Source of the DNA: Rhizomicrobium sp.
GTDB lineage: Bacteria > Pseudomonadota > Alphaproteobacteria > Micropepsales > Micropepsaceae
Length of the DNA stretch: 64,000 bases
Assembly: GCA_037200385.1 (NCBI GenBank)
Contig: JBBCGL010000001.1
Span: 186,001-250,000 of the forward strand
Reading direction: 5' to 3'
Within the stretch, counting starts at the first letter, position 1; each line of letters opens with the position of its first letter. This document shows positions 1-8,223 of this stretch, one piece after another. The notes beneath the pieces are model-generated. The model saw only the letters and a list, made by a program, of their open reading frames with translations, was not told where the DNA came from and made no database searches. The translations under genes and the position numbers were made by a program.

Positions 1-1
1 C

Positions 2-1237
2 CCGCCCATCGCCGATATGCGGGCCGGTGTGAGTGCCGCGCCGCCGGCGGCGGCCGCCACGATGCCCTTCCTGTTCGACGACAACCGCGTCTTCGTGGAG
101 ATCGCGTTCATCCGCCCCGACGGCAGCCGGCGCGAGGCGCTCGCCTTCGTGAACATGGGCGCCGGCGCCTTCGTGCTCTCGAACAAGCTGTTCCGCGAGT
201 TGGCGCCTAAGCCGGGAACGCCGCTGCACATCGCTTTCGGCACGCTCGACATCGCGCTCGACGGCGCCGCGGTGCAGCCGGAGAGCATCGCCAACAGCCT
301 GACCATCGGCCTCGACCCCTTCGCCGGCCCGCCCGACATGGCGAAGGCCGCGCAAGGCGAGGGCGGGATGATGGCGGGCTTCGCGGCGCCGCTGCCGGTG
401 GAGGCCGAGATTCCGCCCGGCCTGCTGCAACATTTCGTCGTCACCTACGATTATGCGGCGCGCACCATGACCCTGGCGCCGCCCGGCGCGCCCGCGCCCG
501 AAGGCATTGCCGTGCCGTTGCGCATCGCGCCGCACAGCGGCGTCGCGGTGGTCGACGTGGTGAGCGACGGCACGCGGCATCCCTTCGTGCTCGACAATGG
601 CGGAAGCTGGGGCTTGGTGCGCGATGCGGGCGTGTGGACGAAGCCGCATCCCGATTGGCTGCGCGGCGTCGGCGGCATCGGTGAGGCGAACTATCTGATG
701 GACGGCCAGGACGCCGATGTGCCCGTGCTGGTGCTGCGCGACGTGCATGTCGGCCCGCTCACGCTCGCCCATGTCGGCGTGGCGCAGACTGCCGGCGACG
801 GCCTGCTCGCCGGCTGGATCTCCGGCCTGTTCTGGGACCGCATCTATGCGCCCAAGGCGGGCGAGCCGGTCGAGGGCGCCATCGGCGGCGACGTGCTGCG
901 GCATTTCAAGCTCAGCATCGATTACCCGCGCCGCATGAGCTACTGGCAAGAGCAGTCGCCGCTGGACGGTGGCGATCTCGACCAGGTGGGCATCGTGCTC
1001 GGCCGCCGGAACGGCGAGACCCGCATCGCCGCCGTCGCGCGCAAGGACGGAAGCGAAACCGTCACCGGCGTCCAGCCGGACGACAAGCTGCTGAAGATCG
1101 GCGACCTCGACACGGCGACCGCGACGCGTGGACAGCTGCTGGGTGCGCTCCACGGCAGGCCCGGCGAGAGCAAACGGCTGCTGCTGGAACGTGACGGCAA
1201 GCAGTTCACGGTCGATGTTTCGATTACCGCGTTCTAA
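2..1237 (+). CDS. Retropepsin-like aspartic protease with C-terminal PDZ domain (5' partial)
   Basis: The frame is open to the left edge, so the true start probably lies outside the window; the first internal ATG is at 17. Two aspartyl-protease-like half domains are visible, followed by a PDZ-like domain in about the last 85 residues (QPDDKLLKIGDL region). The second half site reads LDNGGSW, which keeps a catalytic-type Asp. The first reads VNMGAGAF, where the usual D-T/S-G triad has Asn instead of Asp. It is probably an exported or periplasmic protein, but the N-terminus is missing so a signal peptide cannot be judged. The substrate is unknown. With one Asp lost, it may be inactive as a protease or use an unusual dimer. 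Confidence 0.7.
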   Translation, partial: PPIADMRAGVSAAPPAAAATMPFLFDDNRVFVEIAFIRPDGSRREALAFVNMGAGAFVLSNKLFRELAPKPGTPLHIAFGTLDIALDGAAVQPESIANSLTIGLDPFAGPPDMAKAAQGEGGMMAGFAAPLPVEAEIPPGLLQHFVVTYDYAARTMTLAPPGAPAPEGIAVPLRIAPHSGVAVVDVVSDGTRHPFVLDNGGSWGLVRDAGVWTKPHPDWLRGVGGIGEANYLMDGQDADVPVLVLRDVHVGPLTLAHVGVAQTAGDGLLAGWISGLFWDRIYAPKAGEPVEGAIGGDVLRHFKLSIDYPRRMSYWQEQSPLDGGDLDQVGIVLGRRNGETRIAAVARKDGSETVTGVQPDDKLLKIGDLDTATATRGQLLGALHGRPGESKRLLLERDGKQFTVDVSITAF

Positions 1238-1294
1238 GACATCCAACGTCTCCCTTCTCCCCGCTCAAAGCCGGGGCGAGGGAATATGGAAAAG

Positions 1295-1328
1295 CAAAAA
1301 AGGCCGGAGCGCTTCCGCCCCGGCCTTT
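1295..1328 (-). terminator. Rho-independent terminator of the thiolase gene
   Basis: Read on the minus strand, an 8-bp stem AAGGCCGG/CCGGCCTT (1320-1327 with 1300-1307) is followed by a run of T (complement of 1295-1300). It lies about 28 bp past the thiolase stop codon. The plus-strand side has only a short TTT tail, so it may act weakly on the upstream protease gene as well. Confidence 0.75.
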
Positions 1329-1354
1329 CGCATTTCAATCGGCGACCGCCGTTC

Positions 1355-2530
1355 TCAGTTGAACACCTCGAACAGCCCCGCGCCGCCCTGGCCGCCGCCG
1401 ATGCACATCGTGACGACCGCGTATTTCGCGTTGCGGCGCCGGCCTTCCATCAGCACATGGCCCGTCAGCCGCGCGCCGGTCATCCCGAAGGGATGGCCGA
1501 TGGCGATCGAGCCGCCATTGACGTTGTACTTCGCCGGATCGATGTGCAGCTGGTCGCGCGAATACAGGCATTGCGACGCGAACGCCTCGTTCAGCTCCCA
1601 CAGGTCGATGTCGTCGACCTTGAGGCCGAAGCGCTCGAGCAGGCGCGGCACCGCGAACACCGGACCGATGCCCATCTCGTCGGGCTGACAGCCCGCGGCG
1701 GCCCAGCCCATGAAGCGGCCCATCGCCTGCAGGCCGCGCTTCTCCGCGTCCTTGGCTTCCATCAGCACGACCGCGGCCGCGCCGTCCGACAGCTGCGAGG
1801 CGTTGCCGGCGGTGATGAAATTGCCCGGACCCATGACCGGCTTGAGGCCCGCGAGGCCTTCCAGCGTGGTGTCGGGACGGTTGCACTCGTCCTTGTCGAC
1901 GACATAGTCGACGATCGTCTCTTCCTTCGTCTCCTTGTTGACGACCTTCATCTTGGTCTGCATCGGGACGATCTCGTCCTTGAACTTGCCGGCCTGCTGC
2001 GCCGCGGCCATGCGGCGCTGCGACTCCAGGGAGTACTCGTCCTGGTACTCGCGGCTGACGTTGTAGCGCTTGGCCACGATGTCGGCGGTGTCGATCATCG
2101 GCATGAAGATCGCGGGGTATTCCTCGACCAGCTTCTTGTCGACATTGTTGGGGCCGGCGCCGGGGTTGGGGATCGAGATCGACTCGACGCCGCCCGCCAC
2201 GATGCACTGGCTCTGGTCGCCGCGGATCGAGTTGGCCGCCATCGCGATGGACTGCAGGCCCGACGAGCAGAAGCGGTTGATCGAGACGCCCGCCGTGGTC
2301 ACCGGCAGGCCGGCGAGCAGCGCCGCCTGGCGGCCGATATTGCCCGCGCCATGGGCGCAGTTGCCCATGTAGGAATCCTCGACCAGATCCTTGTCGACGC
2401 CGGCGCGGTCGACCGCGTGCTTGATCGCATGCGCCGCCATCGACATGGTCGGGGTGATGTTGAACCCGCCGCGCGCCGATTTGGCGAGGCCGGTGCGGGC
2501 GTAGGAAACGATGACGGCTTCTCTGCTCAT
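1355..2530 (-). CDS. Acetyl-CoA C-acyltransferase (thiolase)
   Basis: A 391-residue thiolase that condenses or cleaves acyl-CoAs, either in beta-oxidation or as acetoacetyl-CoA synthase. The family's catalytic residues are all visible: nucleophilic Cys about residue 88 (NRFCSSG), His about 346 (GHPFGMTG) and Cys about 376 (CIGGGQG). Length is normal for the family. The start has a good ribosome site (GGGAAGAAA about 5 bases upstream) and the gene is followed by its own terminator, so it is probably monocistronic. The sequence alone does not separate a degradative FadA-like role from a biosynthetic PhaA-like one; the FCSSG and IGHPFG forms lean towards the beta-oxidation acyltransferase subgroup. 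Confidence 0.93.
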   Translation of the reverse strand: MSREAVIVSYARTGLAKSARGGFNITPTMSMAAHAIKHAVDRAGVDKDLVEDSYMGNCAHGAGNIGRQAALLAGLPVTTAGVSINRFCSSGLQSIAMAANSIRGDQSQCIVAGGVESISIPNPGAGPNNVDKKLVEEYPAIFMPMIDTADIVAKRYNVSREYQDEYSLESQRRMAAAQQAGKFKDEIVPMQTKMKVVNKETKEETIVDYVVDKDECNRPDTTLEGLAGLKPVMGPGNFITAGNASQLSDGAAAVVLMEAKDAEKRGLQAMGRFMGWAAAGCQPDEMGIGPVFAVPRLLERFGLKVDDIDLWELNEAFASQCLYSRDQLHIDPAKYNVNGGSIAIGHPFGMTGARLTGHVLMEGRRRNAKYAVVTMCIGGGQGGAGLFEVFN

Positions 2531-2650
2531 GGGTATTTCTTCCCTGGTGGATGGTTGTTGGCGCGGACATTAGAAGGCGGGAAACGGCCGGTCTAGGGGT
2601 GGCCTGAACAGGGGCTCCGCGCGTACATAGTGCCGCCGCATGGAGAACAT

Positions 2651-3460
2651 ATGGGTATCAGGAAGGCGATTTTCATCACGGGCGCGGCGTCGGGCATCGG
2701 GCTGGGAACCGCCCGGCGCTTCGCACGCGAAGGTTGGTTCGTCGGCCTCGCCGATATCAACCCGGGCGGGCTGAAGGCGGCGCTGGACGCCATCGGGCGC
2801 GAGAACGGCGCGACCTATCTGCTGGACGTGCGCGACCGCGCCGCCTGGGACGATGCCTTGTCGGTGTTCGTCGCCGCCTCGGGCGGCCGGCTCGACGTCC
2901 TGCTCAACAACGCCGGCGTCGCCGCCTATGGCTATATCGAGGAGCAGGCGGAGGACGAGGTCGCCCGCCAGCTCGACGTCAACATCAAGGGCGTGATCGC
3001 GGGCGCCCGCGCCGGCATCGCCCATCTGAAGAACACGCCGGGCAGCCAGCTGATCAACGTCTCGTCCTGCGCCTCGCTCTATGGCGCGCCCAAGCTGTCG
3101 GTCTATGCCGCGACGAAGTTCGCAGTGCGCGGCCTGTCCGAGTCGCTCGACATCGAGTTCTCGCGCTTCGGCGTCGGTGTGAAATGCATCATGCCGTGGT
3201 TCGTCGACACCCCGATCCTCGATGCCGGCACGAGCGGCAGCAACGAGAAGATGTCCGACGCTCTGCGCGCCGGCGGCATGCCGGTCTACACGGTGGAGGA
3301 ATGCGCCGGCGTGATCTACGACGCGGTGGCGTCGAAGGACCTCAAGCACATCGTCGGCGCCCGCGGCCGCCAGCTCGCCTGGCTGGCGCGCCTGTTCCCG
3401 AACCTCGTGCGCAAGCAGATGCTGGCGGCGGAACGCACCGGCAAGGCGCCGGGGCGCTGA
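2651..3460 (+). CDS. Short-chain dehydrogenase/reductase
   Basis: A 269-residue classical SDR. The N-terminal cofactor motif TGAASGIG, the NNAG motif and the YAATK active site (Tyr-x3-Lys) are intact, with Ser in the NVSS segment. The start at 2651 is chosen because GGAG lies just upstream and the protein then begins at the Rossmann strand (MGIRKAIF); the ATG 21 bases earlier would add a non-homologous tail. It is divergent from the thiolase with 120 bp between the starts. The substrate cannot be told from the sequence. Confidence 0.88.
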   Translation: MGIRKAIFITGAASGIGLGTARRFAREGWFVGLADINPGGLKAALDAIGRENGATYLLDVRDRAAWDDALSVFVAASGGRLDVLLNNAGVAAYGYIEEQAEDEVARQLDVNIKGVIAGARAGIAHLKNTPGSQLINVSSCASLYGAPKLSVYAATKFAVRGLSESLDIEFSRFGVGVKCIMPWFVDTPILDAGTSGSNEKMSDALRAGGMPVYTVEECAGVIYDAVASKDLKHIVGARGRQLAWLARLFPNLVRKQMLAAERTGKAPGR

Positions 3461-3473
3461 ACCTCCCGATGTC

Positions 3474-3493
3474 CTCTCCCGCGAGCGGGAGAG
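3474..3493. repeat. Short palindrome after the SDR gene
   Basis: CTCTCCC and GGGAGAG flank a six-base loop directly behind the SDR stop. There is no T-tract, so it resembles a bacterial interspersed palindrome more than a terminator. Confidence 0.45.
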
Positions 3494-3569
3494 GGACGCG
3501 AAAACTTGCGCTTAGCATGGCGCAGCGGAGCTCGAGTCTGTTGTGATCAGATGGAGTCACCAAAATCTT

Positions 3570-3693
3570 GTCATGGCCCGCGAATGCGGGCCACCCAGGT
3601 GACATCTGCTCCCGCCGTTGAAGTAAGGAGTGGCCGTTTACCGTTGATGTCGTGCAGAACCAAACTGGGTGGCCCGCATTCGCGGGCCATGAC
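3570..3693. repeat. MITE-like element, family A (29-bp perfect inverted ends)
   Basis: The 29 bases at 3570-3598 (beginning GTCATGGCCCGCG) occur as an exact inverted copy at 3665-3693, separated by 66 bp. Each arm is itself palindromic around GCCCGCGAATGCGGGC. The same arm occurs exactly at 10176-10204 and a solo variant at 36993-37020. It fills most of the roughly 300-bp gap between the SDR gene and glyA; no gene was seen in that gap. Confidence 0.8.
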
Positions 3694-3757
3694 ACCGGGT
3701 TGGGTTGCATCAACTTGAAAACAACGGACTCTAAGCGTCAGTTTTCGCCGGGCGAGG

Positions 3758-5026
3758 TTATCGGTGTTCAATCCCCGGCACCGGATGGCGCCGGCACATG
3801 GCGCGCACCGCCGCATGCGTCTTCGCCGTCGTCGCCGCATCGTCCGGCGCGCGCAGGGTTGCGACCATCCAGCCGGCGATCGCCCGCATCGCGTCGTCAT
3901 CCATGCCGCGCGTCGTGCAGGCGGGCGTGCCCAGCCTCACGCCGCTCGGCCGCAGCGGCGGACGCGGGTCGTCGGGGATCACCTGCTTGTTGGTCGTGAT
4001 GCCGACGCGGTCGAGCGCTTCTTCCGCCGCGCGGCCGTCCAGCCCGAAGCTCGCCACCGTGTCGATCACCAGAAGATGGTTGTCGGTGCCGTCCGTCACC
4101 AGCTTGACGCCCTGCGCCATCAGCGCCGCGGCCAGCGCCTTGGCATTGGCGAGGATCGCGCGCGCATAGTCGCCGAACGCGGGCTCGGCCGCCTTCTTGA
4201 AGGTGATCGCGGCGCCCGCGACATTGTTCATATGCGGCCCGCCTTGCAGGCCGGGAAACACCGCCGCGTCGATCCTCTTGGCATGCGCGGCCTTGCACAG
4301 GATCAGCCCGCCGCGCGGCCCGCGCAGCGATTTGTGCGTGGTGGTCGTGACGACGTCGAAGCCGGCATCGAACGGATTGCGCATCGCGCCCGCCGCGACC
4401 AGACCGCCGATATGCGAGATGTCCGCCATGGTGAGCGCCCCAACCTCGTCGGCGACCTGTTTGAACGCCGCATAGTCGTAGTCGCGGGGATAGGAGGAAT
4501 AGCCGCACAGCACCAGCCTGGGCCGCGTCTCCTTGGCCCGCCGCAGCAGCGCGTCGAAATCGATCGCGCCGCCCTGCGCCGTCTCGCTCTTGTAGCGCTC
4601 GAACCGGAACACCTTGCCCATGGCGGAGACCGGCGCCCCATGGGTGAGATGCCCGCCATGGCTCAGATCCATCGCCAGCACCGTGTCGCCGGGCTCGAGG
4701 AGGGCGAAATACGCCGCCTGGTTCATCGGCGAGCCCGAGAGCGGCTGCACATTGGCGTGTTCGGCGCGGAACAGGGCGCAGGCCCGGTCGCGCGCGAGGA
4801 TCTCGATCCGGTCGGTGAAGTCCTGGCCGCCGTAATAGCGCCGGCCCGGATAGCCTTCCGAATATTTGTTGGTCAGCACCGAGCCGAGCGCCGCGAGCAC
4901 TTCGGGATAGGTGTAGTTCTCCGACGGGATCATCTCGACGCCGTCGGCCTGGCGGCGTTCCTCGCCCGCGATGGCGTCGTCGATGTCGGGATCGAAGGCA
5001 TGAAGCAGTTGCCGGTGTGCGTCCAT
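3758..5026 (-). CDS. glyA: Serine hydroxymethyltransferase
   Basis: A 422-residue PLP enzyme interconverting serine and glycine with transfer of the one-carbon unit to tetrahydrofolate. The PLP lysine is in TTTTHKSLRG (about K232). The PSENYTYPEV, NKYSEGYPG and LSHGGHLTHG segments typical of the family are all present. Although the frame remains open far upstream, the ATG at 5026 is chosen because the family N-terminus begins there and GGAGAGGAAGA precedes it. SENYTY replaces the more common SENFTS, and the protein has some distance from standard GlyA, so it could be a second, divergent SHMT copy in this genome. No riboswitch was recognised upstream. Confidence 0.93.
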   Translation of the reverse strand: MDAHRQLLHAFDPDIDDAIAGEERRQADGVEMIPSENYTYPEVLAALGSVLTNKYSEGYPGRRYYGGQDFTDRIEILARDRACALFRAEHANVQPLSGSPMNQAAYFALLEPGDTVLAMDLSHGGHLTHGAPVSAMGKVFRFERYKSETAQGGAIDFDALLRRAKETRPRLVLCGYSSYPRDYDYAAFKQVADEVGALTMADISHIGGLVAAGAMRNPFDAGFDVVTTTTHKSLRGPRGGLILCKAAHAKRIDAAVFPGLQGGPHMNNVAGAAITFKKAAEPAFGDYARAILANAKALAAALMAQGVKLVTDGTDNHLLVIDTVASFGLDGRAAEEALDRVGITTNKQVIPDDPRPPLRPSGVRLGTPACTTRGMDDDAMRAIAGWMVATLRAPDDAATTAKTHAAVRAMCRRHPVPGIEHR

Positions 5027-5347
5027 GGGCGTCTTCCTCTCCGGAAGATGATCGGCGTCGCGACGTCGATTGCCCAGGCGAACGGCAGGTTGACGCCGCG
5101 CTCCCCGATGGTGCCCCATCTTCAATTCGCCAGTCGCGCGGCGCCGGAAGGCTAGCGCAAACGGGGCGCGGTGCGCTAGCCTGATGCCGGTTTTTGCCGA
5201 GGGAGGCGCCATGACCATCGCAACATTCCGCGCGACAGCGCGATGCGGGAGCGTGCGCGCCGCCCCCGTGGCCTGAACCGGCCTTCTCCGTCGCCGATTT
5301 TCAATCGCCGAAAACGCCCGCGCGATCCGCGCGGCGATGGAGACTTT
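5027..5347. other. Non-coding stretch between glyA and a GNAT gene
   Basis: About 320 bp holding the glyA ribosome site and a possible 21-codon leader frame (5211-5276). No tRNA, riboswitch or terminator with a T-tract was recognised. Confidence 0.5.
5211..5276 (+). CDS. Possible 21-residue leader peptide
   Basis: ATG at 5211 is preceded by a strong ribosome site (GAGGGAGGCGCC) and runs to TGA at 5274-5276, giving MTIATFRATARCGSVRAAPVA. It lies 71 bp upstream of the GNAT start on the same strand. It could be a leader peptide, the stump of a decayed gene, or chance. No family was recognised. Confidence 0.25.
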   Translation: MTIATFRATARCGSVRAAPVA

Positions 5348-6109
5348 ATGACCGAAGACGAACTGAACCGCCTGAACGCAAGATTGCTTGCCTATCTGCG
5401 CGCTGCCGCGGAACGGCGCCCCAGCGCACGCCGCGCCGGCCCCTTCCTCGCCACCTTCGACGACGATCCGAACGTCTATCTCAACTATGCGATCCCGGAC
5501 GACGGCATCGCGCCGGATGCGGCGCAGCTTGCCGACCTCGTCGCGCTGTTCGAAGCGCGGGGCCGCAAGCCGCGCCTCGAATACATCACGGGCGCGGCGC
5601 CGCAACTCGAATCGGCATTGCTCGCTTACGGCTTCCGGATCGAGAAGCGCGTGCCGGTGATGCTCTGTCGTCCCGGGATGCAGCAGCCCGCACCGCAGCC
5701 GGACGGCCTTCTGGTCTTCGCCGCCACCGCGGACGAAGATCTGGTCGGCGCCGAGCAGGCGCAGGCCGAAGCCTATGGCAGTCCGTCGCGCGGCCCGCGC
5801 GGCCTGAAGCGCACGCTGCGTCATGGCGGCGTGGTCGCCGCGGCGCGCGATGTCGCGAGCGGTGCGATCGTGGGCGGCGGCATCGCGACGCCGCCGCTGG
5901 ACGGCATCAGCGAGATCGCCGGCATCGGGATGCGGGAGGCGTTCCGCCGCCGCGGCGGCGCCGCCGCGCTCACGGCGCTGCTGGCGTACGAAGCCTTCGC
6001 CAGGGGCATCGCGCTGCTCTGGCTGACGCCGGAGGATGCGAGCGCCGAACGCATCTACGCCCGCGCCGGCTTCGCGGCGGTGTCGGAGGCGCTGCACATT
6101 TCGCTGTGA
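5348..6109 (+). CDS. GNAT family N-acetyltransferase
   Basis: A 253-residue protein with a C-terminal GNAT fold. The acetyl-CoA-binding region is the EIAGIGMREAFRRRGGAAAL segment (about residues 185-204), with the family's R/Q-x-x-G-x-G/A pattern in relaxed form, followed by the late strand AERIYARAGF. The N-terminal half is less conserved and probably binds the acceptor, which is unknown. The start at 5348 is chosen for the GGAG eight bases upstream; an in-frame upstream ATG would add an arginine-rich non-homologous extension. Confidence 0.8.
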   Translation: MTEDELNRLNARLLAYLRAAAERRPSARRAGPFLATFDDDPNVYLNYAIPDDGIAPDAAQLADLVALFEARGRKPRLEYITGAAPQLESALLAYGFRIEKRVPVMLCRPGMQQPAPQPDGLLVFAATADEDLVGAEQAQAEAYGSPSRGPRGLKRTLRHGGVVAAARDVASGAIVGGGIATPPLDGISEIAGIGMREAFRRRGGAAALTALLAYEAFARGIALLWLTPEDASAERIYARAGFAAVSEALHISL

Positions 6110-6166
6110 CGGCGAAGGGGGCGGAGGTCTCCATGCCTCCGCCCCCACCGCCGGCGAATTGTATGC

Positions 6167-6186
6167 ATGCTATCACGATGCTATCA
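6167..6186. promoter_or_regulatory. Tandem 9-bp direct repeat before the antitoxin remnant
   Basis: ATGCTATCA occurs at 6167-6175 and again at 6178-6186, an 11-bp period (one helical turn), just before the antitoxin-like start at 6193. This is the position expected of an antitoxin operator. That role is inferred. Confidence 0.4.
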
Positions 6187-6192
6187 TCGCGC

Positions 6193-6363
6193 ATGGCTCA
6201 GCTCTTGGTCCGCGATATTCCCGAGGAAGCGGTCGCCGCGCTTAAGCGGAATACGGCGGATTTCTGGGCCGAAGCCGACCGCCTGCGTAAGGAACTCGAA
6301 GATCAGGGACGTGTCTTCACCGATTCGACGGCGATCCTTCGCGAAGATCGCGATACGCGGTGA
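6193..6363 (+). CDS. FitA/VapB-like antitoxin, shortened and without its toxin
   Basis: 56 residues. The N-terminus (MAQLLVRDIPEEAVAALKR) matches the ribbon-helix-helix start of FitA-type antitoxins. The C-terminus (ADFWAEADRLRKEL ... DSTAILREDRDTR) matches the toxin-binding tail of the same family. The middle segment that normally joins them, with its HGRSxExE motif, is absent, as if about 25 codons were deleted in frame. No PIN-domain toxin follows: the next gene is on the other strand and starts its 3' end 2 bp away. It is probably a relic, though still open. An ATG at 6106 is in frame but would add a proline-rich stretch unlike the family. Confidence 0.6.
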   Translation: MAQLLVRDIPEEAVAALKRNTADFWAEADRLRKELEDQGRVFTDSTAILREDRDTR

Positions 6364-6364
6364 T

Positions 6365-6733
6365 TCAGCGGAATTCTGCAATCACTTCGATCTTGCCGAC
6401 GATGGCAGCATTGAAGGCGTCCAAATCCTCGGCCGGAATCCAGTATTCGAGGTGACTCCGACCGCCTGCCTCCTGCACGCTGTAGAGATCGAGAAACGCT
6501 TTCGCAACCGCGAACCGCGTGACGTAGCCGCTGCCTGAGGCCGGCACGTTCCAGTCGCGCGCGATCTTGATCGCATAGTCTTCGCTGAGCACGGGGTAGA
6601 AGATCGGCTGCTCGGGGAGCCGCGGCGGGAACGCCACCATTTCCGCGGCGCGAATGAGCGCCAGCTCATCCGGACCGACGGGCCGCCATAGCGTGACGGT
6701 GTCGTCTTGCCGCGTGCTATTCTGCGGCTGCAT
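6365..6733 (-). CDS. ADP-ribosylation/crystallin J1-type small protein
   Basis: A 122-residue cytoplasmic protein of a family that databases often label ADP-ribosylation/crystallin J1. Its motifs TVTLWRPVGPDEL, AFPPRLPEQPIFYPVL, DYAIKIARDW and GKIEVIAEF are typical. Despite the label, no catalytic motif of ADP-ribosyl hydrolases is evident and the function is unknown. It is the third gene of a compact minus-strand operon: its start overlaps the end of the DUF2283 gene by 17 bp. It ends 2 bp from the antitoxin relic on the other strand. Confidence 0.75.
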   Translation of the reverse strand: MQPQNSTRQDDTVTLWRPVGPDELALIRAAEMVAFPPRLPEQPIFYPVLSEDYAIKIARDWNVPASGSGYVTRFAVAKAFLDLYSVQEAGGRSHLEYWIPAEDLDAFNAAIVGKIEVIAEFR

Positions 6734-6926
6734 CTTCGGTCTTGAGAATCAGGCGTGCAATAAACGCCGCTTTGCCTGATGCGTGTTGGATATCATAGCC
6801 GACTGGACGGCCGTCTTCTCCCAGATCGAGCAGGATATCGGGCTCTATCTCGACGGTTCGCCGCGCTGGAAGCGTTCGCACTTCGACATAGAGGCTATCC
6901 GTGGCTTCATCGTAGCGCGTCTTCAT
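6717..6926 (-). CDS. DUF2283 protein (antitoxin-like)
   Basis: A 69-residue DUF2283 protein: KTRYDEATDSLYVEV, then IEPDILLDLGEDGRPVGYDIQHAS. Members are small and often encoded next to short toxin-like genes. Here ATGA overlaps the stop of the upstream 89-residue gene (6923-6926), so the two are translationally coupled. The start of the next gene lies inside its 3' end. The genetic arrangement argues for a toxin-antitoxin-like role; the sequence itself shows only the family. Confidence 0.75.
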   Translation of the reverse strand: MKTRYDEATDSLYVEVRTLPARRTVEIEPDILLDLGEDGRPVGYDIQHASGKAAFIARLILKTEDAAAE

Positions 6927-7192
6927 GGTACAAAATCTTCATCGGCGAAGGCGTTGTGCACCGTTTCACCATCGGACAATAGCACAACCCTAAGATAGCA
7001 TCCTAGGCTTTCGGCGAAGCCGTAGAGACGAATGCGACCGTCGGTCTGAACCAGCTTTCTCGTGGGCCGGGACAACACGCGCAGGATATCGATTGAATCC
7101 AGATAGGGCCGCCGCGGCAAGACATCGAATGCGAAATATCGCGTTCGCCAAAAGGGGGGAGGCGCAAGACGTTCCGGTTCTCGAACGCTCAT
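6923..7192 (-). CDS. Small toxin-like protein paired with DUF2283
   Basis: An 89-residue protein with RTRYFAFDVLPRRPYLD, a middle VLSRPTRKLVQTDGRIRLYGF and a C-terminal YLRVVLLSDGETVHNAFADEDF. This layout resembles the family of short proteins with RPY and ETVHNAF signatures commonly encoded directly before DUF2283 genes. GGGGA lies about 5 bases upstream of the ATG. It starts 27 bp after the stop of the dnaJ-like gene on the same strand, so it may also receive readthrough. The toxin role is inferred from the gene pairing, not from a recognised catalytic site. Confidence 0.65.
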   Translation of the reverse strand: MSVREPERLAPPPFWRTRYFAFDVLPRRPYLDSIDILRVLSRPTRKLVQTDGRIRLYGFAESLGCYLRVVLLSDGETVHNAFADEDFVP

Positions 7193-7219
7193 CGGATCCC
7201 CGTCGCTGCGAGAGCAAGC

Positions 7220-8158
7220 CTACTTCTTCGACCGCGGATCGTAATCCGCCTTCCACCCTTCGGCGAATTTGCGCAGCTCGGCGTCCGGGGGCTCCGGCAG
7301 GGTGACGACCAGCGTCACATAGAGGTCGCCCGCCGGGCCGCCGGCCGGCGCGACGCCTTTGCCCTTGAGCCGCAGCGTCTTGCCGCTGTTCGAACCGGGC
7401 GGCAGGTTCAGCTCGACCGTGCCGCCGCCGGGCGTCGCCACCGGCACCTTGCCGCCCAGCACCGCCTCCTTCAGCGTCACCGGCAGATCCATGCGGATGT
7501 CGTTGCCCTCGCGGGTCATCGCGGGATGCGGCGCGACCTTGAGGTCGATCAGGATGTCGCCCGGCGGCCCGCCATTGCGCCCCGCGCCGCCGCGGCCCTT
7601 CACGCGCACCTGCTGGCCGTCCTTCACGCCGACCGGGATCTTGACGTCGATCTGCTCGCCGTTCGGCATCATCACGCGGCGTGTGCCGCCCTTGATCGCC
7701 TCGTCGAAGGAGATCGTGGTCGCGACCGCGAAATCCTCGCCGCGCGCCGGCGCCCTTGCACGCCGGCCGCCGAACAGGTCGGAGAACAGGTCCTCGGCGC
7801 GGAAGCCTTCCGCCTGCTCGGCGCCCGGCGCGTTGTCCCAGGTGAAATGGAAATCGCCCGGCCCTTGGCCGGCCCGACCGCCGAACGGTCCGCCCTGGAA
7901 CCCGCCGCCGCCCTGGCGCGGATCGAAGCCGCGCGGATTGCCGGCCGCGTCGATCTCGCCGGCGTCGAATTTCGCGCGCTTCGCCTTGTCGCCCAGGACG
8001 TCATAGGCGCCCGAGATCTCCTGGAACTTCGCCTGGGCCTTCTTGTCGCCTGGATGGGTGTCGGGATGATGCTTCTTGGCGAGATTGCGGAAGGCCTTCT
8101 TGATCTCGGCCTCGCTCGCGGTCTTGGCCACGCCCAGGATGTCGTACGGATCGCGCAT
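7220..8158 (-). CDS. DnaJ C-terminal domain chaperone (CbpA-like)
   Basis: 312 residues. An N-terminal J domain (residues 1-66) has the HPD motif (KHHPDTH) that stimulates DnaK. A Gly/Phe-rich linker with FGGR repeats follows, then the two beta-rich substrate-binding domains (ATTISFDEAIKGG; LPVTLKEAVLGG). The four-Cys zinc finger of DnaJ itself is absent, so this is a class B J-protein of the CbpA type. It acts in the cytoplasm on protein folding, possibly at the nucleoid. A TATATT sequence on the minus strand near 8200 could be its -10 element. Confidence 0.9.
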   Translation of the reverse strand: MRDPYDILGVAKTASEAEIKKAFRNLAKKHHPDTHPGDKKAQAKFQEISGAYDVLGDKAKRAKFDAGEIDAAGNPRGFDPRQGGGGFQGGPFGGRAGQGPGDFHFTWDNAPGAEQAEGFRAEDLFSDLFGGRRARAPARGEDFAVATTISFDEAIKGGTRRVMMPNGEQIDVKIPVGVKDGQQVRVKGRGGAGRNGGPPGDILIDLKVAPHPAMTREGNDIRMDLPVTLKEAVLGGKVPVATPGGGTVELNLPPGSNSGKTLRLKGKGVAPAGGPAGDLYVTLVVTLPEPPDAELRKFAEGWKADYDPRSKK

Positions 8159-8223
8159 GCTGTCTCCTGCCCGGGCCGGAATCGGCGCGGGCCAGCGTCA
8201 ATATAGTGCGGCTCGGCCCAAGA

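Noticed and set aside
5027-5210. A riboswitch upstream of glyA
   Set aside because: The leader was read on the minus strand for glycine, THF and SAM riboswitch features; none could be supported.
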